This document shows, in pieces, positions 20,926 to 33,138 of a DNA stretch of 64,000 nucleotides. The position numbers were made by a program, and so were the translations under genes. Source of the stretch: Coleophoma eucalyptorum. Taxonomy: Eukaryota; Ascomycota; Leotiomycetes; Helotiales; Dermateaceae. Position 1 is the stretch's first letter. Every line of letters starts with the position of its first letter. The notes beneath the pieces were generated by a model. That model had not been told where the DNA came from. It did not search any database and was given only the letters and a program-made list of their open reading frames with translations. Location: assembly GCA_026120035.1 (NCBI GenBank), contig JALRME010000006.1:1426001-1490000 (forward strand). The letters are read 5' to 3'.

Positions 20926-21986
20926 ATGGCTCAAACGATTGGCGTCGCCGGATTTACTGGAAAGTTTGCTCGTTGTGTTGTCAAAAGCTTACTCCAATCC
21001 CCCGGGGCTTCAGTGCGTGGCTTCTGTCGAGACCCGAGCAAACTTCCACCGTCCATCACAACTTCACCCAGGATCCACATTGTCAAAGGAGAGTTCAATG
21101 ACAAGGAAGCGCTACAATCTTTTGTGACAGGTACCGATGTGGTGATCTGTTGCTACCTGGGCGACGCAGAACTCATGTCTGAGGGCCAAAAACTTCTGAT
21201 TGATGCTTGCGTGGCGAAGAATGTTCCACGATACATTGCTGGCGACTTCTCCGTTGATATTACCAACATCCCATATGGTGCTCTTCCCCCGAAAGATCCC
21301 TGCAAAGACATCATGAAATATCTAGAGTCAAAGGATATTCAAGGTGTCCATATTCTCATTGGAGTTTTTATGGAGACATTCTGGAGCGATTTTATGCAAA
21401 TCTGGGACCCGAAGCAGAAGAAGCTTTCCTACTGGGGTACAGGCCATGAGATATGGGAGTCGACAACTTATGGAACTGCAGCCGACTATACAGCAGCAGT
21501 AGCGATGGATACGACAGCGGTTGGAATTCAGCAGTGTAAGTCTACCACAGCCTTTGTTAAGTTAATATGTAGGGATGAACGACTAATTCCAACAGTCCTC
21601 GGAGATCGCAAAAGCCTAATCGAAATCACGGAGATATTTGCCAAGGTCTACGGTTTTAAACCTGATCTTTACAATCTTGGTTCATTAGAGAACTTGCATC
21701 AAAGCATGCACAAGAGCTTGCAGTCAAACCCTGCTGAAGCTATGGCCTGGATGCCCAAGTGAGTTTTGCCGATAACTTTTCCAAATTGCAGCAAAAGGCA
21801 CATAAAGTTAACATTATTAAAAGGTTCTTTTTCTATTGGAGCCAAAACGAAGAAGCCCGTTTGCAAAGACATTTGGACAATACGAAGTATTCTCACGTCG
21901 TGCCGGTGACCTTTGAGGACTTTTTCAATTGTCACCAATTCGATGAATTGGCTTCTGCTACCGAAAATCTCACGTTCGAGGCCTGA
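20926..21986 (+). CDS. NmrA-like / isoflavone-reductase family NAD(P)-binding protein
   Basis: Exons 20926-21535, 21596-21758 and 21824-21986 give 311 aa, the usual size of the family. The Rossmann loop is at the N-terminus, GVAGFTGKFA (G-x2-G-x2-G), followed by VRGFCRDPSKLP, the basic stretch that often marks NADP preference. GTDVVICCYLGD and the RYIAGDF segment fit the atypical short-chain dehydrogenase fold. Intron 1 is 60 nt and lacks stops, so the raw frame reads through it; splicing restores FLGDRKS, the family sequence. Intron 2 (GTGAGT...AAAAG) restores WMPKFFFYW...PVTFEDFF. Such proteins are NAD(P)H-dependent reductases or redox sensors, often beside secondary-metabolite genes. The substrate is not predictable. 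Confidence 0.88.
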
Positions 21987-23004
21987 TGGTTTAGTTTTCT
22001 TCTTTTGTTTTTACCTTAGAATAGCTAGTTTTTATGAGTATTCAAACAGTGATTACCAACTATTTAGTAAATAACTCAATGTTCATTAAAAAACTTGAAT
22101 GCATGAAAGGATTCATTGGTATGAAGACTAAATTCATGCCAGACTACCAAATTTCGTGATCTGAACTTCAGGCTGAGGATCTCGAGAACGGCGACAGGAG
22201 CTCGGCGTTCTCTCGGTGCTGGGAAAAGGACCAGCCACAGACATCAGCGTTAAGGTTGTCCTTCAAATCCCGAGCCTGTATTCATGGAAGACTCTAGGAC
22301 CCGAACAGCAGCTCTTCATTCAGAAGATGCTGGGCCTATTGGAACTCGGCGAACAGAAGCCGTGACACGTGATCTGCAAGCAGATTCACAGGTTAGAACG
22401 TTCTCGTGCAGCTGTCGCTTTTGCCTGAGCTGAACCATGAGCAAATCCCGAGAACCCGAAGGAGCCCTTAGTTAGCCTGGGCGCGATGTGGTGTTACCCG
22501 TTTTGGCCCTTTGTGTGGTCCTGGGTATAGTTTCCTTCGCCCAGGTATCCACTTCAGTCCCATTGCAAGGCTCCTACTATAGCCACAAATATTTGGAATG
22601 GAACTCACTACAGTACATGGTCAATAAATCACAGATCACTTAATAATTGGTTTGACACTTGACGACTGTCAAAAGTCATATGATTCCGGAGCAAGAGCCG
22701 GCCCGAAGGTGGCACAGCAGTATCTGTAAATAGCCACGGAAGTCTCCTCCGCCCTTTTTCACTCCGTTCTTAGATTCTTGCCCATACCAGTTAATTGCGC
22801 ACGCAACTCGATCGGTCTTCGTGACATCAAGCTTTTGGGGGGAGTGTTGGGGTGCATTACTGCAGCATCCAATCAGTCTTCACCTAGGACCAAGGCTGAG
22901 CTATGTGCTGCGATTTGCAAAGCACATACGGAGTACATTCCGTTCAAGATATCTAACTAGATTTGCAACCGATTTTATACGCCAAATTGCCATCGTTTCA
23001 TGTC
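21987..23004. other. Intergenic region with a short coding relic
   Basis: At about 22180-22365 one frame stays open (LSVLGKGPATDISVKVVLQ, then EQQLFIQKMLGLLELGE) and has higher GC than its flanks. It has no start and no recognised family, and may be a gene scrap. The rest holds the promoter of the next Zn2Cys6 gene. Confidence 0.3.
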
Positions 23005-24608
23005 ATGGCAACACCAGTTAGGGACGAAAGGCCTAAACGTTTGAGACAGAGCCGCCCGAAAGCCAGAACCGGCTGCAAGACTTGCAAGTAGGTTATCACT
23101 CCGAACTAGGCTCTGGGAGCCCCAGATAAGATAAAGACTTGATGGTAGCTATGCTTACTTAGCTTGATGGATGCTAACAGATACGGCACTTCAGAGCGCG
23201 GCATTTGAAATGTGACGAAGGTAAACCTGAATGTCTCCGCTGTTTGCGTGGAGGATATCCCTGTGAAGGTTACGTAGGCAGCGAGCGAGACGTCAAAAGC
23301 ACTACAACCAATCGCCGGCTTGCACCTATGCCTAAAAAGATATCAAATACCGACCTGGCGATGGCACCGAGATCCAATATGCTCGCTCTAGTTGCACCAC
23401 CATCAACCACTCTCTTTGAAAACGATTCCGAGAAGAGTTATTTCCAGCTTTTTTGCGAAAACACCGCGAAGAATTTATTTGGCCTTTTTGATTCTCAGGT
23501 ATGGAAGGTATTAATACCCCAGGCTTGCCATCATGAGTCTACTATCCGTCATGTCGTAGTAGCCATTGCTGCATTAGATGCAACTTTAATTGAGCAACAT
23601 GCCTGGGCTACGAAGAAATACTCCGACGAGAAGAGAGCAAAGAATCACCACGAATTTGCCTTGATACAATATAGTAAAGCTATAAAGAGTATAAAAGCTT
23701 CTCTCGGAGATGCAAAGTACGATATGAGAACGGCTCTGATCACATCGCTCCTAATCACATGTTTCGAGCAGTATCATGGCAACTTTGAGCTAGCTTCCTC
23801 GCAGATTCAGGTAGGCTTGAATCTGCTTGAAGAAACAATTATCGCAAGCAAGCTCCGAGAAACAAAAAATGCGGGAGTAGAAAATGAGTTGATCTCAATA
23901 TTCGTAAGCATGGACGTAGGGTTTCGCTCTTATTCAACTTTTGTCCTCGCAGGACAATATAACTTTATCGATCTGAATCCAACGAAAATACAGCATGTTT
24001 CCACATCTTTTGCGAATTTTGGCGACGCGAAATTATGCTTATATTCCTTATTTCAACAAATGCTTAGTTATATAGACGGACTGCGAAAGGATAGCATCCC
24101 TGGACAATTCCAAAAACTTTCAGTTGTGGAATCAGCGGATAGGAAGCAAGAATTCTCTCGCGCTCTTATAGCATGGTACAAGGCCTTTGCTCCCCTCCTA
24201 GACTCTACTCGTCAGATGTTGTCAAAGGTGCCAAGAACGAATGAGGAACTCTGTCGAGATGTTCTTATCTTGCACTACCTGAGCTGCAAGGTTGTCCTAG
24301 AATCTGTGGATGTTGAAGGCTGCCCTGCAACAGCGCCTGCGATATTAAACCCAATCTGCAAGGGGATAATGAATAGGTCAAAATTGCTCGTTGCTAATCC
24401 TGAGGTTGGGGAGAAGAGTCGTGCATATATATTAGACTGCCGGATCGTCGTGCCGTTGTACGCTGTTGCTACAAGATGCACGGATGTCGAGACACGAGAT
24501 GAGGCGATCTCAATCTTGTATCAAGTACCCAGAAGGGAGGGATTCTGGGACGCCAGATTGGTTGGAGAGGTAGCGCAAAAGCTTACGGCCGTTTCTATAG
24601 AAGGCTAG
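23005..24608 (+). CDS. Zn2Cys6 transcription factor
   Basis: Exon 1 is 23005-23087 and exon 2 is 23195-24608 (498 aa). The single intron (GTAGGT...TTCAG) sits inside the zinc cluster, as is common. The joined cluster is C-KT-C-KARHLK-C-DEGKPE-C-LR-C-LRGGYP-C, a complete C-x2-C-x6-C-x6-C-x2-C-x6-C preceded by basic residues (RPKRLRQSRPKAR). The rest is the helical fungal transcription-factor domain (ALDATLIEQHAW, HHEFALIQYSKAIKSIKASL, TALITSLLITCFEQYHGN). The ATG at 23205 inside exon 2 would delete half the cluster and is rejected as the start. It reads away from the NmrA-like gene, about 1 kb downstream. A local regulatory role is possible but unproven. Confidence 0.88.
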
Positions 24609-27391
24609 GAGGAATTTATTGACCCCCTAGGATTCTGGGCGATTACTGAGGGGCACTCGCTAGTCAAGCATGCACTGCTCTATAATACATGGCATGCTAA
24701 GACATCACTCAACAGCCTGCCCATTGATATGCTCCTTTCGCAAGTTGATATCATATCATTTGCGCATTTATTGTTTCATATAAGTTATCACATCAAACAA
24801 AATGCCATAGTCATAGACCAAAAAAAAAAAAGCTGTTCAAACCTACTATATATCATTACTTCCAGTCAAGGTAATAAAATTCAAATAAAGATATTTTGGG
24901 TTTTTAGCTACTCCTGAAATCAACTATGGGGCAATAAATGCATATGATCAGACCGGGATCGCTCAGACATGTCAATGCTAAAACTCAAAGAGCTGAGATG
25001 AAAGACAACAAAATTGGTCCCATTGAAGATATGAAGAGTGGCGTGAACAACTAGAAGCCCAGGCTAAGAGATCCACATAGCGAGCCGAGAGCTAGTACAT
25101 AACTAATGACTAGGCCTTCGAGCACCTCTATGACGACGAAATGCAATGCTGCAAGTAACTTTCTTGAGGCCATGACTAGCGGATTGCACTAAGCAAACCA
25201 ACCCGTACTTCCTTAACTTCCACATTTGGTGATATCCTGCACTAAAGTCTCGCATACGAGAAGCACTTGATGAGATCAAGAGTAAAGAATGCGTAAAGAA
25301 AGTTTTTTTGCTGAAATAAATATTTGCCTGTCAAATATACAGGGTTTCTGTGTCGTTTTGCGAGGGGTGTCGCCTGTCAGGGACGCCTCTTACCTGGTGT
25401 ATGCTGCATAGATTCTACGACGCGATTGGCTAGATTTTACGACACGATTGGTAGATTTTACGAAGTCTCGCTTATGAGAGAATCAATCAATCACTATCTG
25501 TCTGGTACCACCTCCTGCTCTTCAATACCCGCAGCTGGTCCTAGAATTTCGCCTTATTATACGTTTTGTTACTCACTGTCGGAATGTCATTTACAGGTCA
25601 ATCACGAGACCTAGTCATATGTTACATATAGTATTCTCAGCGAGGGAGGTATTCATACCTCTCTGCCTCACTCTCTTCAATACACAGATTTTACCTATGA
25701 ACCATTTCTTGTACCTGATTGACACACTATCTGATTCTTAAATTACTTTACGTAAATTAACATTTACCTAATAATGCAACTATGACTGGCTAGCGTGACT
25801 TATTGTTGGATATCAGATATCTCAGACCATGTTTAGAAAGCGGGGTTTAAAGTTCTAGAGACTACATGTGGAACGACAAAGCCCAGTCGCGCGTTATTAT
25901 GTACCAGTACAACTTTGCTATCAATGGCAATAGTTTTCCAAATTTCTCAGCAGTCGGTGGAAATAATCCCAAGAAGTTGCTAGATTGTCTCTACGTCGAG
26001 AGTAAGACAAAGGCTGCTTTTCACTGACCCTCAGTCACTCTTCTAGCAAAAAAAAAAAACGACTTGATATTTCATATCTGCCTCATAGGTTGTAATGTAC
26101 TAACTACAGTTAGCACTCAAATAAATTTCGACAACCCCCTTTCGTACTCGGATAGAGAGGGATAGACTTGCCTCATCGTGGATGCAGTATCAATTATTAC
26201 AAATGCTTAGGGCTCAGACCATTTTAATGCCTTGTATTTCCTTCTATATTCTCCTTAGAGAAGAAAGTAGTAAGAAAAACATTAATTTATCTATGCAAAA
26301 TGTAAAAGCGAGAGCGAGAGCGAAAGCTCCAAGCATATATGCACTTTGCTTGATGACTTGGCCGCTAACCGCGTTGTTTCATTTTACAGTACTTCCGCTA
26401 TATTGTTTACTTAGATACCCTGCCATCTATACTCTGTTGAAACAGTGAGAATTTAGTAGTCGAATATCATTCTATAAATGAGACAATTACACAGTAGATA
26501 ACTTCAATGGCGTGTGGTACACTATGGGTTAAGGTTTGCATATTCATTTTCCGTTTCATCCATAACTGAACGAGGAAAAGATATATTATGCCCATTGGGT
26601 CAACTGATGCTTAAACTTAAAATTTAGCTGAATCTTCTCAGCCCCAATGTCTCAGATGAACTTATTCCTTCATTACACCACAGTTAGGTATATATTAACT
26701 GAGCTTCGACTGTTCACGTGAATAACGTCATCAGTTCTACCGAAAGAGACGCATGGATTAACTCCAACCTCGCATGAAACATGTCACTATGCGTCAAATA
26801 AGAATTTCTTGAGCTTGGTCTCAATGGCTTTTCTAAAAGTAGGTAAAGGAAATACTTTCGAGTCCACACGAGTATTACCCATGTGAGTTGTACGACTTGC
26901 CTGTGGAATCATCAACTGGCATGAGGGATAGTAATGGCTAGATACCGCTTCAGTGCTATGATTCTTGTGTTAAGTTACACAGTTCATTCAGTCGGGGGTT
27001 ATTTGAACTAGAACACGATAAACTCGTACTCAGACTTGGACTTCGAATCTACATGATCATTTTCTATAAATGGTCAATAGCAATTATAAGACATATCGAA
27101 CATGCCTTCTGATGCATCTATGCAAATCACTCTTTAAAAAGCTAAGCTGTAATTATTTTACTCGTACTCGGATTATATACGATTTGTGAAATAAAGGTTG
27201 GTGGGTATAGGAGAGCCAAAGAATATATCCAAGTTTAGTAGGCTCTTTTGCGTATATAAAGAGTCAAATGCTTCTCTTTTCATTACATCCATAATTAGCA
27301 TTTGTAATCGGACATTGATAACAGTAACAAAAACAATAACTACAACTATAAATCTAGATCAACTCACGTTAAGATCGGTTCCAACTTCAAG
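24609..27391. other. AT-rich gene-poor tract with a RIP-like coding relic
   Basis: One frame at about 25030-25310 reads as protein (YEEWREQLEAQAKRST, AFEHLYDDEMQCC, SLAYEKHLMRSR) but is broken by several TAG codons. This fits CAG-to-TAG mutation in a former gene or repeat. Poly-A runs occur at about 24821 and 26048. I see no intact gene. Confidence 0.4.
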
Positions 27392-27778
27392 ATGTAATTC
27401 TCAACCGTCTTCATTCTTGCTGTTGCCATAGCTACTTTCATTCCCCAAGCTCTAGCCGTAAGCGTCACTGTCCTTCTGTCGCTGGAATGTCTACTGATAC
27501 TTCATATAGGGCAACCCTGCTACTCAGAATTATTGTTGGGGAGGCAAGGACAATGGTTACTCCGGCTGCAAGAACCGGCATAATGATTTTGCAGGAGAAT
27601 TGACGGGAGCAAATGTCTGCTCTCGTGATGCGCCATGGCCTCCGGGCCCAGTTCTGCTCAAACCATGACGTTACTGCTGCCCAAGTACGTTTCTCATCTT
27701 ACACTTTGCGGTATGGTTTTAATAAATATACTGATTTTTAACAACTTAGTGTGTACGTCTTACTAGTCACATATTAAT
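27392..27778 (+). pseudogene. Small secreted cysteine-containing protein, inactivated
   Basis: The reading ATG-TAA-TTC at 27392 continues as FSTVFILAVAIATFIPQALA. That is a textbook signal peptide if codon 2 was CAA (giving MQFST...). A GTAAGC donor follows directly after the cleavage site (27458). The intron contains CTACTGAT and ends CTACTCAG (27527), and exon 2 encodes NYCWGGKDNGYSGCKNRH and ANVCSRDAPWPP. A second stop (TGA at 27666) is followed by a further YCCP and another donor at 27685. Both stops are one C-to-T change away from CAA and CGA. The ancestral product was a short secreted cysteine-rich, effector-like protein. No family is recognised. Confidence 0.6.
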
Positions 27779-30700
27779 TTAACGCCCGAAGATGCTAATG
27801 CTAATGTACACTAGGACGCAGATTGATCTAGTGTTAGCCGTAAAGTCGGGATTTCCTGCCCATAAAACATGTACGAAAATTCTCAACTCCAGCTTTATGA
27901 GGTTATTTATTAAAATTGATTCAAGATCACTTCCAAGCTTTTCCTCTTTTTGATACTACTGAAGGGTTGTTAGTGTATCGGTGTGTTTGACAGCTTTCAA
28001 CTATCTACAGGCCCAAACCTCAGTCATTACGAGGCTATTATGTAGCAATGAACCTTTGTAGAGCAATTCAATCTTTTTCCATGAATCTATATCCTAAATC
28101 AGTCATAATATAAAGCAAGCCAACGATGCACTCACCAAAATGCCTCAATGACATTCAAAACATCTTAGAATCTGAAACCTGCCATCTATTCCCGAAGTAA
28201 TAAATGGAGGGTCTTTTATCTTGTCTTTCTATCAAGTTTACACTCTGTGGTAATTCGCTGTAACCCAAATGAAGCTGAATTATGTTAGCCTGAACAAGTG
28301 GCTGCGAGCAACCCCATCGAATCTGAAGCTGCAGCATCATCGGGGTTTTGAGAAATGATAAGTAGCCACCCTCTGACCAGTATACTCTGTACAGATCAAT
28401 CATATGACAATCCGGGTGTGTTTCCTGATTGGAAAACCAATGCCACCCTTAATGGTTTTAGCACGGTTCAGATGAACTAAAATTCGACCGACCTTAGAAA
28501 CATCGCAATATTTTGTCAAGCGTATATGAGCAAAAGTTCTCAAGATTCACTGGTTTCAATCTTTGATAAATGCCTGTCTGTTCGAGATCACGTAACAGCG
28601 ATAGCAAGTCTAAATATCCGCCTCCCATTCAATAGAAGACTTTCATATATTGTACACCGTCAATAATCTTACCCATGATATATCCAACCTGGCTAATAGT
28701 ATAGAAATATTGCCAGCATGAGAACGACAGCTGTTGTAACCAGTATGATCACGGAAGCTACAACAATCACAACTGATGCATTCAAAGACAATCTACGATA
28801 TAACAGACACCATATATAATTTGCAAACTTGATATTACAAGACGGAATAATGAGGAGATGATATATCTTCTCTGTTAAGTTCGAGTATAACGTGATACAG
28901 AAGTTTGTAAAAAGAAACCTATGTATTTCATATCAGAATTGCTAGAACTTAAAAGGATCAGACAATACAACTTTATAGAACAGATGTGAGTTTATGGGGG
29001 TCAATATTTAAAGTAGGAAGCCTTTCAAAAAATGTTAGAAATAGGACATAATATTAAATTACGCTTTTTATAATTTGGTTCTTAAATACAATGAGACATT
29101 GCGACTGATCTTATGATCCATTTTGAGAGGCTAGTGCTTATATTAGCTGGCATTTACATTTTTCAGATGGAACATCACGACGTAGTATCAATACTTCTAG
29201 ATGGTGGTGTAAGCAGAGCTGATGGCGTGCTGGATACTGGATTTACCAGGCGTGACACAGTCATGCAGTTGCTTCCAGACGAGGAGCACACTCGCGAAGA
29301 CACCTTGCATTGATGGTGGCTTGCATAAGTGGTCATTCTCAGACCACTAAGATTTCTCTACAAGACCGAGATAGATACCTTAACAGTTATTGGCAGGGAA
29401 AGGATATTTTCCCTAATTAAAGCCTCCCAGAGCGGCAATGATGGTGAGAACTGGAAACCCCCTAATAATCTCTCTCAAATGTATAGAAATCTTGGAAGAT
29501 GATATTGCCGTTACTGGGCTGATGGATGCTCAATCCTGATCTCCCTTGCATCAGTGATTACCTCCAGGCTGGGTCCAGAGAATCAATGCAGTTAAATGCT
29601 ACTGGAGGTAGGCCTATAAACAATGGAGACATCACATGTAAAGCTGGGAAGTACAATAGGCTATGTCTCCACTGTCGCACCCAGGAGATCGGGCAATCCT
29701 TTTACCGTGTACAAGCACACTGGCTGGCTTGCCCAAGCCCGGTGTGACTGACTAATCCGATCCTTGACCACGAAGCACCAAGCACCGAGGCACGCCTCAG
29801 CCGCACTTTGGATTTATATCGCTTTATTGGCTTCTGGGCCGTTCTCGGAGAAGCCGCGAAGGAATTCGAGATGTCTTCGCCGAAGAATGCAGCAGTCGGG
29901 CAAGCCAATCAAAAACTGCCGTGCGTTCACATGCCCGTATCAGAACCCTAAGTTGGCCATCGCAGAGGGTCCTGGCCGGTGGAGCGTCCCTGCGTGTGGG
30001 GCGTCCCTGCTTGTGGAACGTCCCCGGGCCCATCTGGGGATCAGTCCGTGGCGTCTGGGCTGGGGCTGCAGTGCGACACCGTGCTATAGCAGCAAGGGTT
30101 GTAGCGCAGAAGCTCTGGACGGGGCTTGCGTAGCCGAGGGATCAGGTTTGCGGTGGCACAATGAAGCTTTTCACAGAGTCGAAGGACCACGTTTTGGGTG
30201 CTGGAGGGGACAAGGGCTCTGGTGGGCGCTCGTTACCTCTTGATCCCGTTTAGCGCCGGAGCAAGCGATCAGGGCCAGCAGTGGCACGGAAGTACAGAAG
30301 GACGCGTATCTTTCCGGAATCATTCAAGACTCGTAGATCCGGGTAGCATCTTGGCAGGCACCCCTCCTTCTCCTCCGCCCTCTGGCTGGTCGGAGCCTGC
30401 ATTTACTGTATGTAGCAGCGAGGCTCGTGAGGATTTTATCGGCCCTGTCCAATGACATCAACGCTGGTTGGATTTTCGGAGGCGGCGAATACGAAGCTTT
30501 TTACTAGAAGCCGTGCCGCATCCTAGACCAGGATAGACCCTAGCTGCCTATTCAAGACAATAAATGGAAAATGTCTGAGGGATGGTTGGATGGTTGCTTG
30601 GTGGGGACGATTATGTTGAATCCCCTCCCTTATCAGGTTCTGCAGGCTTACCACTATCGGAGCTACCCGTTTACGTCGAGTATACCGACAATAATACCAG

Positions 30701-30779
30701 CTCATGCACGATGCTCTTTTTGCTGCGTTAAGGTTTTTTTCTGGGTCCTTGACCGTAGAGTCGGCCTGGGGTCGTGCGA

Positions 30780-30849
30780 CATTCATGACTTTCTTGACTT
30801 TCTTGACCTTCTCTTGACTTTCTTGACCTTCTCTTGACTTTTCTTGACT
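30780..30849. repeat. Imperfect pyrimidine-rich tandem repeat (CTTTCTTGA-type)
   Basis: About seven tandem units alternate TTGACTTTC and TTGACCTTCTC on the plus strand, about 470 bp upstream of the Git1-like start codon. This is a strand-asymmetric tract in the distal promoter. Confidence 0.8.
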
Positions 30850-31018
30850 GAAAAGCTTGGGCATGCTTCTGCAGATTCCATGACGGCAATGGAAACCTTA
30901 CTGCCTCTCCCTACGTTGACTTGCCTCTGAGTACAGCCCATCTTCCTCTGCAATTGTTTCCTTAGTTCACCTGGTCTGGGGCCCGTCTACGGGGACATAT
31001 AGTGAGTCCGTTGGCTTG

Positions 31019-31024
31019 CACGTG
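31019..31024. promoter_or_regulatory. Possible phosphate-response E-box (CACGTG)
   Basis: CACGTGTG lies about 295 bp upstream of the Git1-like ATG. CACGTG is the known core for the bHLH phosphate regulators Pho4 and NUC-1, and Git1-type transporters are phosphate-regulated in yeast. The match is only a six-base palindrome; the position makes it interesting. Confidence 0.35.
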
Positions 31025-31317
31025 TGCCGATAACCATGTATGGCCCTATCGGAGTAGTATATAGCGATGCACTTGGTGTCTTGTTATTGGATCAGAGACC
31101 CGCCTCGTGTGCTAAGATTGCTGTAATTTGACCCAACGTCACGTTTATCTTATCTATCTGTCGCATATCTCACCACCCCTGACGTACCATATTTAAATCC
31201 TTTACAACCTACTTATCCTTCCTTCGATTTTTTATTCATTTTCAGTCAAAACTTCTAATCTATCCTTTTGACCGGTGCAGTGGTTTGGACTATCAATAGT
31301 CTCCCCATTCCGACATC

Positions 31318-32920
31318 ATGGAGACTGACAACACCTACAATCCGACGGAGAAGGTGGTGAACAATGACGCCCTAATGTATCCCGATGACACTATTGTCGA
31401 CGGGGTGAAAAAGTCATTTTGGGACCGAGCATGGCCGGTCTTCGCCTGTGGTGCTGGTTTGTTCTCGGACGGATACCTTCAAAGTGTAAGCTATACTCCC
31501 CTAATTTGCAATGTGCGGAATGTCTAACCAACGTTTTTTTTTTGCAGGTCATTGGTTCTGCTACCACCATCCTCGAAGATATCTATGGCACAAGATTCAC
31601 CGACTCTCCGGCCCGTACCAACCTCACGGCACTCACTTTCATCGGTACGATTGTTGGTCAGATTTTCTTCGGTTTCCTCAGTGATTACTGGTCCCGAAAG
31701 AAGTCTCTCCTGGTCTCCACCACCGTCATGATCGTCTTCGCTGCTTTGTCAGCGGGTGCCTATGGCGCCGGTGGTACTCTGGGTGGCATGACCGCGGCAT
31801 TGACTGCGTACCGTGTGCTCGTAGGTGTTGGAATTGGTGGAGAATACCCTGCTGGTAGTGTCGCGGCTTCGGAAGCAACCGTCGAGCTTAAACCGGGCTC
31901 TCGTAACCGGTGGTTCATCTTTGCCACCAACTTCCAGCTTGATTTGGGATTTGTGGCTGGAACGCTGATTCCCATGATTGTCGTTTTGGCAACCACCGAG
32001 AAGCACTTGAGAGCTGCGTGGCGCATTTCCCTCGGTATCGCTGCCTTTATCCCCATTGTCTTGCTTATTATCCGAACCAAGCTACAAGAGCCGGAGGAGT
32101 ATAACCGGGCCAAGATGACCAAATACCCCTACGGGCTGATTATCCGATACTACTGGTTCAGACTAGCAACCGTCTGTATAATTTGGTTCATCTACGACAT
32201 GTTGACCTATTCGTTCAGTATTTTCTCCACCCAGTGGCTTCTACTCATCCTCAACCCTGCCGACGACCCCAACGTTACCACACCTTTGTGGATCACCTTG
32301 GGCTGGGGAACCGTTATCAACGCTTTCTACGTTCCAGGCTCTTTCATCGGTGCTTTCTTGAGTGATTGGATTGGCCCCAAATACTGCTTGGTACTCGGTG
32401 TCACCCTCCAAGGTACCATTGGATTCATCATGACCGGTATTTATAAATACCTCGACACCAAGGCTCACGTTGCCGGTTTCGTCGTCATCTACGGGTAAGG
32501 CTTCTCCAGACCATTATGGTGCCATTTCCACCGATTTCGTAGCTAACTGTTCCTAGAATTTTCCTTGCCCTCGGTGAAATCGGTCCCGGAAACAACATTG
32601 GATTGATCGCATCCAAGGCAAGCTCAACATCAGTCCGTGGACAATTCTACGGTATTGCAGCAGCTTTTGGAAAGCTTGGCGGCTTCGTCGGCAACTACAT
32701 CTTCCCGCATCTGATTGCCGACGGAGGCAGCAGTTTGATTAGACAAGGCCAAATCCCCTTCTACTTTTCGGCGGGAATGTGCTACCTTAGTGCTATCATC
32801 GCTTTCGTTTGTCTTCCTATGATCAACCAGACCTTTATTGAGGAAGAGGATGGCAAGTTCAAGGCGTATCTTGAAGAGCACGGATATGACACAAGTACTA
32901 TGGGCACTAAGCATGAGTGA
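31318..32920 (+). CDS. Git1-like MFS glycerophosphodiester / phosphate transporter
   Basis: Exons 31318-31485, 31548-32494 and 32557-32920 give 492 aa with about 12 hydrophobic segments. The MFS signature between helices 2 and 3 is visible as GFLSDYWSRKKSL, and GVGIGGEYPAGSVAASEA matches the Git1/Pho84 phosphate:H+ symporter branch. The second half has PLWITLGWGTVINAFYVPG and FLSDWIGPK, then GEIGPGNNIGLIASK. The cytosolic ends are acidic. Family members import glycerophosphoinositol, glycerophosphocholine or phosphate at the plasma membrane. Both introns have GTAAG donors. It lies before the P450 and is convergent with it (218 bp between stops). It is probably a nutrient transporter rather than a product exporter. 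Confidence 0.9.
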
Positions 32921-33138
32921 ACTTTAGGTCTGCCCTAGTCTGAGAAATCCATCTATCTATCAAGTTTATCCTTTCTTTCAGGTTGTATTATCTAAATGTA
33001 CATCATTTGGGTGCACCAGTCTGATTATACTGTACTTATCTTAATGTAATCATTAGGCTGTACTTGGCTCGATATGTTAATCCGATTGTATTAATTTAAG
33101 TGAGCACTTGCTATCTTAATATTTGGTGTCATGGTTTT

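Larger units (their letters stand above)
27779..31317. other. Long gene-free region with a GC-rich island
   Basis: The interval 27779-29700 is AT-rich, without convincing genes; a short ankyrin-like scrap (HHDVVSILLDGG) occurs near 29175. From about 29700 to 30450 base composition switches to GC-rich, with imperfect copies of GCGTCCCTGCxTGTGG near 29985-30025. Overlapping frames there on both strands look compositional rather than coding. The interval 30450-31317 carries a pyrimidine repeat and the promoter of the Git1-like transporter. Confidence 0.4.

Noticed and set aside
20672..21127. 151-aa plus-strand frame overlapping the NmrA-like start
   Set aside because: It overlaps a well-supported Rossmann-fold gene in another frame and has no domain.
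23205..23330. Start of the Zn2Cys6 factor at ATG 23205
   Set aside because: It would discard the first CxxC and basic stretch. Splicing from the ATG at 23005 gives a perfect six-cysteine cluster.
29764..30243. 159-aa GC-rich frame as a gene
   Set aside because: Overlapping open frames exist on both strands, composition is skewed, and there is no domain or splice signal.
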